Source of the DNA: Candidatus Omnitrophica bacterium CG02_land_8_20_14_3_00__42_8
GTDB taxonomy: Bacteria; Omnitrophota; Gorgyraeia; Gorgyraeales; Gorgyraeaceae
NCBI GenBank assembly: GCA_002780805.1
Contig: PEUD01000037.1
Coordinates: 1 to 6,809, forward strand
Direction of reading: 5' to 3'
Length of the DNA stretch: 6,809 nt
A program made the position numbers and the translations under genes. Shown one piece after another: positions 1 to 6,790 of this stretch (position 1 is the stretch's first letter; every line of letters begins with the position of its first letter). The notes beneath the pieces are model-generated. The model was not told where the DNA came from, ran no database searches, and was given only the letters and a program-made list of their open reading frames with translations.

Positions 1-58
1 GAACCCCGGTCGTCAGATCGAAAATCTGATGTCCTGGACCAGGCTAGACGATAGGGAC
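1..58 (-). tRNA. tRNA-Glu (anticodon UUC), 3' end cut by the window edge
   Basis: Read on the minus strand from 58, the sequence folds as the first 58 bases of a tRNA. The 5' acceptor strand is GTCCCTA, followed by T8 and C9. The D stem is GTCT/GGAC. The anticodon stem TCAGA/TCTGA encloses the loop TTTTCGA, giving anticodon UUC, which reads Glu codons GAA/GAG. A five-base variable region leads into the T-arm start GGGGTTC at the window edge. The rest of the T arm, the 3' acceptor strand and any CCA end lie outside. G at position 37 is less usual than A. The gene begins 46 bases after the gyrA stop codon on the same strand, so it could be processed from a gyrA read-through transcript or have its own promoter; no clear -10/-35 is visible in the short gap. 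Confidence 0.9.
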
Positions 59-70
59 AATAACCTATTC

Positions 71-105
71 AACCTCGCAGGATGCCTTCGGCAGCCTACG
101 AGGTT
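71..105 (-). terminator. Imperfect hairpin after gyrA, possible terminator or processing site
   Basis: Minus-strand RNA from 105 to 71 folds into a long stem. Seven pairs (AACCTCG with CGAGGTT) are followed by a U-G wobble, three pairs (AGG/CCU), one mismatch, and four pairs (UGCC/GGCA) closing a GAA loop. On the plus strand the wobble becomes a C-A mismatch, so the structure is better in the gyrA-sense transcript. The stem includes the last base of the gyrA stop codon. The bases after it (GAATAGGTTATT) are not a proper U-tract, so a textbook intrinsic terminator is not supported. A weak terminator, an RNase-protecting 3' end, a tRNA-leader processing structure or a dispersed palindromic repeat are all possible. 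Confidence 0.5.
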
Positions 106-3100
106 TACTCCTCTTCTCTTTCTTCAGGTATTACGTGGGCAATGGATGAAATCTTGTCCCCGGAGTCGAGCTTTATTATGTGGACTCCCTGAGCGTTTCT
201 TCCTGTGGCCCTGATATCTTTCACGCTGCAACGGACTATCATGCCCTTTGTAGTTATGACCATCAATTCATCCTGATCATTGACTATTTTAAGGCCTACT
301 GCCGCGCCATTTTTACTAGTGACTTTTACATTTATTACGCCTTTGCCGCCGCGGGATTGTTTTCTGTATTCATCTATTGTCGTGCGCTTCGCGAACCCCT
401 CGGAAGTAGCTGTTAACACTGTGGAGTCTTTTTTAGCTACTTCCATCGCGATAACTTTATCTTTTTTAGCGAGTCTGATGCCTTTTACGCCTTTAGCGCC
501 CCTGCCCATATCCCTAACTTGTTTTTCAGGAAAACGTATTGCCTTGCCTAAATATGTCGCCATGAATATCTCCTGCGAACCGTCTGTAAGAGACACATCT
601 ATAAGCTCATCGCCTTGTTCGAGCGTAATGCCTATGATGCCGCCTTTTCTGGGATTTGAATAAGCCATTAAATCTGTCTTTTTAATAAGCCCGTTCTTTG
701 TAGCCATTATAACAAAATTGCCTTCTTTGAATTCTTTCACCCTTACATAGGAAGAAATGTTTTCTCCCTGCTCAAACTGCAGAAGATTGATAATCGCTTT
801 TCCTCTTGCGGCGCGGCTCGCCTGCGGAATTTCATAAACCTTTAACCAGTACGCCCTGCCTTTATTTGTAAAAAATAATATGTATTCATGGGTAGATGCG
901 ATAAAAAGGTGTTCTACAAAATCCTCTTCTTTCATATCTATGCCTGTAACGCCTGCCCCGCCCCGCTTCTGGCGCCTGTAAGCGTCCACAGGCAGACGTT
1001 TTAAATAACCCGCGTGGCTTATTGTAATAACCATATCTTCTTCTTTGATCAGGTCTTCTATCTCAATATCCTCTACCTTGCCGACTATCTCTGTCCTTCG
1101 CCCGTCTCCGTATTTTTTCTTTAATTCCAACGCTTCGTCCTTGACTATTCCCAGAATCTTTTTCTCGCTTTTTAGAATGGCCTTATACACTTCGATCTTT
1201 TTTATAAGCTCAAGATACTCGTTTTCTACCTTGCCTCTTTCAAGGGCTGTCAGACGCTGCAGCTGCATCTCCAAAATAGCCTGGGCCTGGGCCTCGCTCA
1301 AATCAAAATTTTTCATCAAGGCGGTCTGTGCCGTTTGCGGATCCTTTGATTCCCTGATGGTCTTTATGACCTGAGTCAGATGATCTATCGCTATCTTAAG
1401 GCCTTCTAATATATGGGCCCGTTTCTCGGCTTTATTTAATTCAAACTGCGTCCTTCTTCTTATGATCTCGCGCCTGTGTTTGATGTAGACTTCTATCATT
1501 TCTTTTAAATTCAAAACCTTCGGTTTATTATCAACGAGCGCGAGCATTATAACCCCAAAGCTTTCTTCCATCTGGGTGTGCTTGTACAGCTGGTTAAGGA
1601 TTATCTCCGCGTTCTGGTCGCGCTTTACTTCTATGACAACCCTCATGCCTTCTCTGTCAGATTCATCCCTGATATCAGAGATGCCTTCTATCTTTTTATC
1701 CTGGACAAGGCCGGCCATAGTTTCTATCAGCCTTGATTTATTTACCTGGTAAGGAATCTGGGTGACCACTATGGATTCCTTGCCTCCTTTTTTCTGCTCT
1801 ATGTTTGCCTTCGCGTGAATCTTTAAAAGCCCTCTGCCTGTTTCATACGCGTTCTTTATGCCATCCCTGCCGCAGATAATACCTGCTGTGGGGAAATCAG
1901 GGCCTTTAACAATCTTCATCAGGTCTTTTATTGCAACCTCGGGGTTATCGATCAATTCTACTATCGCGTCCACTATCTCGCTCAGATTATGAGGGGGAAT
2001 ATTTGTCGCCATGCCAACAGCAATGCCACTTGAGCCATTTACAAGCAGATTAGGAAGCCTGGCCGGCAATACTGTGGGCTCTTCCAGGGTCTCGTCAAAA
2101 TTAGGCGTAAATTTTACTGTATCTTTGTCTATATCAGCGAGCATCTCGTCTGCAATAGCAGCCATGCGCGCTTCTGTATAACGTTGGGCGGCCGGCATGT
2201 CCCCATCGACGCTGCCAAAATTTCCCTGACCGTCGACAAGAGGATATCTTAAAGAAAAATCCTGCACCATTCTAACGAGGGCATCATATACAGCCATATC
2301 TCCGTGTGGATGATATTTTCCAAGACAATTATGAGAAATCATTCCATTTGCAACGAATTCATGGTCATTCTCGACTTGGATATCATACGTTTTTTGAGGG
2401 CAGGATTTTTCTATAGAAACCACTTTTGAAAAGTAAATCTTGCTTTCTACTATATTGTCAATAAAATTAGAAAGGGGTGAGCCTATCTTTCTTAGTTTCT
2501 CGCTAATCCCCCAATTTAATATTTGCGATGTCCTCAAAGGTTTTTCCAGGAGATCGCTCGAATATCTAATCTTGCATCCTGTCGGGTATTTTATACCCAT
2601 CCTAAATTTATTGCCGTTTAAATCTTTGTACCAGCCGCTCCCAATATGTCTTGTGCTCAATTCGGCAAAAATATTAACTCCCGAATAAGGCACGATGTCG
2701 CATCCCGAGGGAAGCACGTTTTTAAAAGACATGCCGAATAATCTGATCTGTTTTAACGAGTTAACGCACTTGATTCTGGAAGCCAATAACAATGCATTGG
2801 AACTCTTAAATTCTAAATAATAAAATGCATCTCTGCCTTCTACCGCTTTCCCTAATATAAAACTTGGTTTTCCTTGTTTTGCTTTATATTTCCTGCCGAA
2901 TATGCTCTGATGCTGTAAAAGTATCTGCAACCCATCTATTAATTTCTCAGAAACAGAGCCGTAGTGTATGACATTTCTCCTGCGATGAACAGAGCCATCT
3001 CCTTCGACCAAACCGGAGATAAAAGCGAATATTACCTCTTTTGGAGAAATGTATATCTGCCGTGGGATTTTTTTAGTTTTTGCCCTGCAGCCTTCAAGGT

Positions 3101-3935
3101 GAAAATTCGACATAAAGAAATCATTAATATGATTTCTGTGAATCCTCACGGTATATAGCTTCTTTAGCGGCCTTCCATGTTTTGTAATACCTTCGCATAT
3201 TTTTATCTCAATCTTTGGTTCATAATCAAATTCCTGTTTGAATATAGAGCACACCTTTTCCAATACATATCTATTTATAGAACACAAGCCCATTCTATTG
3301 CGCGTCCCACCATTAGACATCTCAACCCAGCCGTCTGATAATAAAAAACCTAAAACATAAGCTATGTTTTCGTTAAGATAAATAGGGTGTTTTATTCCAA
3401 CAGCTTTTTTCAGCCTGACCTGCTTATTAATTTCAGGATAATGAGCCTTTGTAACAATATAATCCTCTTTTGTTAATTCTTTTGCTTCTTTCCATACAAA
3501 TTCTAACTTATCATTTAATACCTTAAATTTCTGCGAAGGGGTAACAGTATTATATATGCCATTATCTAAGGTTATCTTTAATAGTTCTTTTTCTGGCATT
3601 TCATATAATTCTGTAACAATCTTCAAATCAGTCTGCGTATATACCCTGTCTCCTCGATTAATATCTTGTATGGGAATCAAGCCATGTTCGGTCAATATAA
3701 GCGTATCTTTAACAAAACATTCTCCGACAATTCTGGCTGACTTCTTGTATGGTTTTGTATGCTCCAGGCCGAGATCCTTCATCGCATACAAAATTCTTCT
3801 ATGCACTGGCTTCAGGCCATCGCGCGCATCAGGCAGGGCCCTGCCTACAATTACGCTCATAGCGTAACTTATATACGAGGCCTTCATCTCGTCTTCAATG
3901 TAAACAGGGGTTAATTTTTCGTTTTGTGTATACAT
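105..3935 (-). CDS. gyrA: DNA gyrase subunit A precursor containing an in-frame intein
   Basis: This is the DNA-cleaving and DNA-wrapping subunit of gyrase, which works with GyrB as A2B2. The 1276-residue precursor has a 464-residue intein at residues 73-536; the spliced product is 812 residues, normal for GyrA. The N-extein carries the GyrA start motif YAMSVIVGRALPDARDG and HRR. After the intein come the conserved KYHPHGD and AAQRYTEAR, with catalytic Tyr586 (mature Tyr122, as in E. coli). A tower and coiled-coil region follow, then a six-bladed C-terminal wrapping domain beginning near mature residue 505. Its GyrA box reads QKRGGAG (precursor 989-995), a variant of QRRGGKG. The box and full C-terminal domain favour GyrA over ParC. 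The tail is short (EEREEE). The ATG is supported by alignment to GyrA N-termini and a weak purine-rich GAGAG six bases upstream. Mature position 83 is Met instead of the usual Ser/Thr/Ala. Confidence 0.97.
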   Translation of the reverse strand: MYTQNEKLTPVYIEDEMKASYISYAMSVIVGRALPDARDGLKPVHRRILYAMKDLGLEHTKPYKKSARIVGECFVKDTLILTEHGLIPIQDINRGDRVYTQTDLKIVTELYEMPEKELLKITLDNGIYNTVTPSQKFKVLNDKLEFVWKEAKELTKEDYIVTKAHYPEINKQVRLKKAVGIKHPIYLNENIAYVLGFLLSDGWVEMSNGGTRNRMGLCSINRYVLEKVCSIFKQEFDYEPKIEIKICEGITKHGRPLKKLYTVRIHRNHINDFFMSNFHLEGCRAKTKKIPRQIYISPKEVIFAFISGLVEGDGSVHRRRNVIHYGSVSEKLIDGLQILLQHQSIFGRKYKAKQGKPSFILGKAVEGRDAFYYLEFKSSNALLLASRIKCVNSLKQIRLFGMSFKNVLPSGCDIVPYSGVNIFAELSTRHIGSGWYKDLNGNKFRMGIKYPTGCKIRYSSDLLEKPLRTSQILNWGISEKLRKIGSPLSNFIDNIVESKIYFSKVVSIEKSCPQKTYDIQVENDHEFVANGMISHNCLGKYHPHGDMAVYDALVRMVQDFSLRYPLVDGQGNFGSVDGDMPAAQRYTEARMAAIADEMLADIDKDTVKFTPNFDETLEEPTVLPARLPNLLVNGSSGIAVGMATNIPPHNLSEIVDAIVELIDNPEVAIKDLMKIVKGPDFPTAGIICGRDGIKNAYETGRGLLKIHAKANIEQKKGGKESIVVTQIPYQVNKSRLIETMAGLVQDKKIEGISDIRDESDREGMRVVIEVKRDQNAEIILNQLYKHTQMEESFGVIMLALVDNKPKVLNLKEMIEVYIKHRREIIRRRTQFELNKAEKRAHILEGLKIAIDHLTQVIKTIRESKDPQTAQTALMKNFDLSEAQAQAILEMQLQRLTALERGKVENEYLELIKKIEVYKAILKSEKKILGIVKDEALELKKKYGDGRRTEIVGKVEDIEIEDLIKEEDMVITISHAGYLKRLPVDAYRRQKRGGAGVTGIDMKEEDFVEHLFIASTHEYILFFTNKGRAYWLKVYEIPQASRAARGKAIINLLQFEQGENISSYVRVKEFKEGNFVIMATKNGLIKKTDLMAYSNPRKGGIIGITLEQGDELIDVSLTDGSQEIFMATYLGKAIRFPEKQVRDMGRGAKGVKGIRLAKKDKVIAMEVAKKDSTVLTATSEGFAKRTTIDEYRKQSRGGKGVINVKVTSKNGAAVGLKIVNDQDELMVITTKGMIVRCSVKDIRATGRNAQGVHIIKLDSGDKISSIAHVIPEEREEE
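2328..3719 (-). mobile_element. GyrA intein with LAGLIDADG homing endonuclease (464 residues)
   Basis: This is an in-frame protein intron between mature GyrA residues Glu72 and Cys73. Numbering from the intein's first residue: Cys1 starts block A (CFVKDTLILTEHG). Block B is near 54-67 (NTVTPSQKFKV), where the expected TxxH is TPSQ, with Gln63 replacing His. The first endonuclease motif is LGFLLSDG (Asp129), followed by a block D-like KKIPRQI (216-222). The second motif is ISGLVEGDG (Asp241), and a block H-like segment lies near 263-276. Block F is TYDIQVENDHEFVANG (444-459), and the end is ISHN followed by extein Cys+1. Cys1, the penultimate His463, Asn464 and Cys+1 fit a class 1 splicing pathway. 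The two motifs are 112 residues apart and both keep the acidic residue, so the endonuclease may be active. GC of sampled lines (28-42%) is below the exteins (about 45%), suggesting acquisition by homing. Confidence 0.95.
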
Positions 3936-3952
3936 ACTTTGCTCTCTTTGCT

Positions 3953-4047
3953 AATCGCGGAAATACGCAGAAATCAGTATATGGTTTCAGCGTTTTTCCG
4001 CGTCCCGCCAACGAAATAATGGCGGGCTTCCGCGTGGTTCCGCGATT
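3953..4047. repeat. gyrB-gyrA spacer repeat: three 18-base TTCNGCGT-type units with inverted ends
   Basis: The spacer is largely built from one repeated unit. On the plus strand it reads TTCAGCGTTTTTCCGCGT at 3986-4003 and TTCCGCGTGGTTCCGCGA at 4028-4045. On the minus strand it reads TTCTGCGTATTTCCGCGA at 3972-3955. Each unit is two TTCNGCG half-sites whose starts are 10 bases apart, about one helical turn. The outer copies face each other, so the ends (3953-3972 and 4028-4047) form an inverted repeat matching at 17 of 20 positions. The right end reaches the last base of the gyrB stop codon. This could be a dispersed miniature palindromic element or a cluster of protein-binding sites; the sequence alone does not decide. 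Confidence 0.75.
4004..4026 (-). other. Perfect 7-bp GC-rich hairpin inside the gyrB-gyrA spacer
   Basis: CCCGCCA (4004-4010) and TGGCGGG (4020-4026) form a perfect seven-pair stem with a nine-base loop, lying between the second and third spacer repeat units. It begins about 20 bases after the gyrB stop codon in the direction of transcription. No U-tract follows on either strand, so a terminator is not supported. In the polycistronic mRNA it could stabilise the gyrB 3' end or reduce read-through into gyrA, as REP-type hairpins can. Confidence 0.55.
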
Positions 4048-6479
4048 TATATATCTAAATTCCTGACGTCCAGCGCATGCTTTTCTATAAAAGCTCTTCT
4101 GGGCTCGACAGCATCGCCCATAAGAACTGTAAACATATCATTTGCCTCAACCACGTCTTCCATGGTTACTTTTAAAAGCGTGCGGGTTTCAGGATTCATC
4201 GTGGTCTCCCAGAGCTGTTCGGGATTCATTTCTCCAAGGCCTTTGTACCGCTGTATTGCCAGGCCTTTTTTAGCAATCTCTCTTACATAATCAAGGCATT
4301 CTTTTAATGTATTCAGTTCTTTTGTATCATGTTCTGCGGATGTTATCTTATATGGTTTTTTCTTTTCCTTGTCTTTTTCTTTTTTGTCTTTCTTGTCTAC
4401 TGTTACAGAGCATTCTTCTAAAATATCAAAGCCTAATTTTTCTATTTTATCTATGGTTTTTTCCATGTCTCTTGCCCCGTAAAATTCTACAACATTAAGC
4501 GCCTTTTCATCTATTTCAATGTCTTTGTCAAGCTCTTTTTCTCTCTTAGCTGCTGCTTTTGCCAACTCTTCATCATCATATAGAAATTGAGGGTTATCCT
4601 CTACTTTAATCATAAAAAGTGGTAGTTTTTTGGTTTTTGGATGTCTAAAACATAGATATTTTGATAATTCTACTCCACGTTTATTTATTGATGAAGATAG
4701 TCTTTCAAACTCTAACACTAATTGCAAAAGCTCTTTTAATGAATTACCGCCAAAGCTTTTTTTGTCGATAGTGCGCACAAGCGTAAGGCCTTCTGTGCCT
4801 AATTCAAACAAAAACTCATTCATCTTTTTTTCTGTCTCTATGTATTCCTCGCGTTTACCTCTTTTTACCTTATAAAGAGGCGGCTGGGCTATGTATATGC
4901 AGCCTTTCTCTATTAAGGGCTGCATGTGCCTGAAAAAAAGAGTGAGAAGCAATGTGCGGATATGCGAACCATCTACGTCAGCATCAGCCATAAGTATAAT
5001 CTTATGGTATCTTAACTTTAAAAGGTCAAATTCGTCGCCTATGCCTGCGCCAAGAGCACTTATAATAGTGCGTATTTCCTCGTTGCTCAAAACCTTGTCA
5101 AGCCGGGCCTTTTCCACATTCAGGATCTTTCCTTTTATGGGCAATATTGCCTGGAACCTGCGATCTCTGCCCTGCCTGGACGAACCGCCTGCTGAATCTC
5201 CTTCGACTATATATATCTCGCAGATGGCAGGGTCTGTTTCTGAGCAATCAGAAAGCTTCCCCGGCAATGCCATGGAATCCAGGGCGCCTTTTCTTCTTGT
5301 GAGCTCCCTTGCTTTTCTGGCAGCTTCCCTCGCCCTTGCCGCGAGTATTACTTTTTCTATGGCCTTATTCGCGATTGACGGGTTTTCTTCAAAATACGCG
5401 CCTAAAGAATCATTCACAATAGAAGAAACAATGCCTTCTACTTCGCTATTGCCGAGTTTTGTCTTTGTCTGGCCTTCAAACTGCGGGTTCGGTACCTTGA
5501 TGCTCAGAACAACCGTAAGGCCTTCTCTTATATCTTCGCCTGAGACGGCCGGGTCTGATTCTTTCAGCATATTTTTATTTTTACAATACTGGTTCACAAC
5601 CCGTGTAAGCGCAGACTTAAACCCGCTGAGGTGCGTGCCGCCTTCTGTAGTGTTAATGTTATTTACAAAAGAAAATATATTCTCGCTATAACCGTCATTA
5701 TATTGAAGTGCGATCTCGCAGCTTACATCATCTTTTGTCCCTTCAAAATATATGACGTTTTTATGGAGCGCTTGTTTATTTTTATTAAGATGTTCTACGA
5801 AAGATACCACGCCTCCGGCAAACTGAAATTCGTTTTCTTTGTCCGATCTTTCATCTATTATTTTTATCCTGAGGCCTTTATTTAAAAACGCTAGCTCCCT
5901 TAAGCGGTTACAAAGCGTTTCGTAGACAAATTCTATGGGGCAGTTAACAAAGATTTCCTTGTCCGCTTTAAATGTAACTGTAGTACCGGTTGCCTTTGCC
6001 TTACCGACCACTGTAAGCTTTGAAGCTGTTTTACCTTTTTCATATTCCTGATGATAGATATTGCCGTCTCTCTTGACCTCTACCTCAAGCCATTCGCTTA
6101 AAGCGTTTACGACGCTTACGCCGACGCCGTGCAGGCCTCCTGACACTTTATAAGAACGGTGGTCGAATTTGCCCCCGGCGTGAAGCATGGTGAGCACTAC
6201 TTCAACTGCGGGTTTTTTTTCGCCCTTATGCATATCCACAGGGATGCCGCGGCCGTCATCGCTGACCGTAACACTATTATCCACATGCACGGTTACAATG
6301 ATGTTCTTGCAATAACCTGCCATCGCCTCGTCTATGGAGTTATCCACCACCTCATACACGAGGTGGTGAAGCCCCCGGCTGGATATGTCACCTATATACA
6401 TCGCAGGCCGTTTCCTGACAGCATCCACCCCTTCTAATACCTGTATAGTCGTTGCGTCATATTTCTCTTGCTTTGGCAT
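4047..6479 (-). CDS. gyrB: DNA gyrase subunit B, long form
   Basis: This is the ATP-driven subunit of gyrase. The 810 residues show a GHKL ATPase domain with catalytic Glu43 in YEVVDNSIDEA, the Mg/ATP motif DDGRGIP (74-80) and the ATP-lid glycines GGLHGVGVS (114-122). The transducer domain has the QTK loop (337-339). The TOPRIM domain has EGDSAGG (426-432) and the metal-binding DADVDGSH (499-506). After TOPRIM comes an insertion, roughly residues 565-738, including a Lys-rich stretch (KKDKKEKDKEKKK, 696-708). The conserved tail resumes at IQRYKGLGEMNPEQLWETTMN. The length is close to E. coli GyrB (804) and well above the roughly 640-residue forms without the insertion. No intein or frameshift interrupts it. 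The ATG shares one base with the stop of the DUF721 gene and has GGGAG upstream, so translation is probably coupled. Confidence 0.98.
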   Translation of the reverse strand: MPKQEKYDATTIQVLEGVDAVRKRPAMYIGDISSRGLHHLVYEVVDNSIDEAMAGYCKNIIVTVHVDNSVTVSDDGRGIPVDMHKGEKKPAVEVVLTMLHAGGKFDHRSYKVSGGLHGVGVSVVNALSEWLEVEVKRDGNIYHQEYEKGKTASKLTVVGKAKATGTTVTFKADKEIFVNCPIEFVYETLCNRLRELAFLNKGLRIKIIDERSDKENEFQFAGGVVSFVEHLNKNKQALHKNVIYFEGTKDDVSCEIALQYNDGYSENIFSFVNNINTTEGGTHLSGFKSALTRVVNQYCKNKNMLKESDPAVSGEDIREGLTVVLSIKVPNPQFEGQTKTKLGNSEVEGIVSSIVNDSLGAYFEENPSIANKAIEKVILAARAREAARKARELTRRKGALDSMALPGKLSDCSETDPAICEIYIVEGDSAGGSSRQGRDRRFQAILPIKGKILNVEKARLDKVLSNEEIRTIISALGAGIGDEFDLLKLRYHKIILMADADVDGSHIRTLLLTLFFRHMQPLIEKGCIYIAQPPLYKVKRGKREEYIETEKKMNEFLFELGTEGLTLVRTIDKKSFGGNSLKELLQLVLEFERLSSSINKRGVELSKYLCFRHPKTKKLPLFMIKVEDNPQFLYDDEELAKAAAKREKELDKDIEIDEKALNVVEFYGARDMEKTIDKIEKLGFDILEECSVTVDKKDKKEKDKEKKKPYKITSAEHDTKELNTLKECLDYVREIAKKGLAIQRYKGLGEMNPEQLWETTMNPETRTLLKVTMEDVVEANDMFTVLMGDAVEPRRAFIEKHALDVRNLDI

Positions 6480-6790
6480 CAGCTTATTTCTCCCATCCTG
6501 AATCTAATATCTTCTATCTTTTCTTTACCCAAGGCTTTTTGCATCTTTGCCAGGGTGTTTTTCTTTTTTAAACTTAACATATAAAGCCATGTTGAGCTGT
6601 CAACCTCTATTGTAAGAATATTTTTTTTAATTGCAACTGGCTTTGTGTGAGCAATTGCCCCGGGCTCAATCGCTTTGTGCCACGCGGCTACAATTTCCTC
6701 CCTTGCGCCGTGGGTCTTTGTGTCCAGTTTTTTTATTACCTGGTTTATTATACCGCCTATATCTTCCGGCTTATTGCTTTTCTTCTGCAT
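6479..6790 (-). CDS. DUF721 (DciA-like) protein, start uncertain
   Basis: This is a small basic protein of 103 residues from the first visible ATG. It matches the DUF721 pattern: an N-terminal helix ending in the Trp motif IVAAWHKAIEPGAIAHTKP, a strand pair (NILTIEVDSSTWLYML), a helix (KNTLAKMQKALG), and a final IEDIRFRMGE. DUF721 includes DciA, which helps load the replicative helicase DnaB in many bacteria that lack DnaC, and the gene is commonly found next to gyrB or recF. That role is inferred from family and position. There is no clear ribosome binding site before the ATG, and the frame stays open to the window edge through six more codons without a stop, so the true start may be further upstream. 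TGA overlaps the gyrB ATG by one base. Confidence 0.8.
   Translation of the reverse strand: MQKKSNKPEDIGGIINQVIKKLDTKTHGAREEIVAAWHKAIEPGAIAHTKPVAIKKNILTIEVDSSTWLYMLSLKKKNTLAKMQKALGKEKIEDIRFRMGEIS
6490..6494 (-). promoter_or_regulatory. Ribosome binding site of gyrB (GGGAG)
   Basis: GGGAG on the minus strand lies ten bases before the gyrB ATG and inside the last codons of the DUF721 gene. It supports the chosen gyrB start, which overlaps the upstream TGA as TGATG, the usual arrangement for translational re-initiation. Confidence 0.65.

Noticed and set aside
2328..3719. Group I or II intron, or a frameshifted/inserted gene, in gyrA
   Set aside because: The frame is continuous through both junctions and shows protein-splicing blocks at both ends, so it is an intein, not an RNA intron or an interruption.
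3556..3867. Plus-strand open frame across the gyrA/intein N-junction
   Set aside because: It is antisense to strongly conserved GyrA sequence and intein block A, with no recognisable protein motif or ribosome binding site.
4004..4026. Rho-independent terminator between gyrB and gyrA
   Set aside because: The stem is good but no U-tract follows on either strand; it is better described as part of the spacer repeat.
4891..5691. Plus-strand open frame of 266 codons
   Set aside because: It lies fully antisense to the conserved ATPase, transducer and TOPRIM parts of gyrB, and its translation resembles no family. It is a shadow frame.
4047..6479. A second intein in gyrB, a known intein host gene
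   Set aside because: All conserved GyrB motifs follow each other at normal spacing, and the extra length is the family insertion after TOPRIM without intein blocks.
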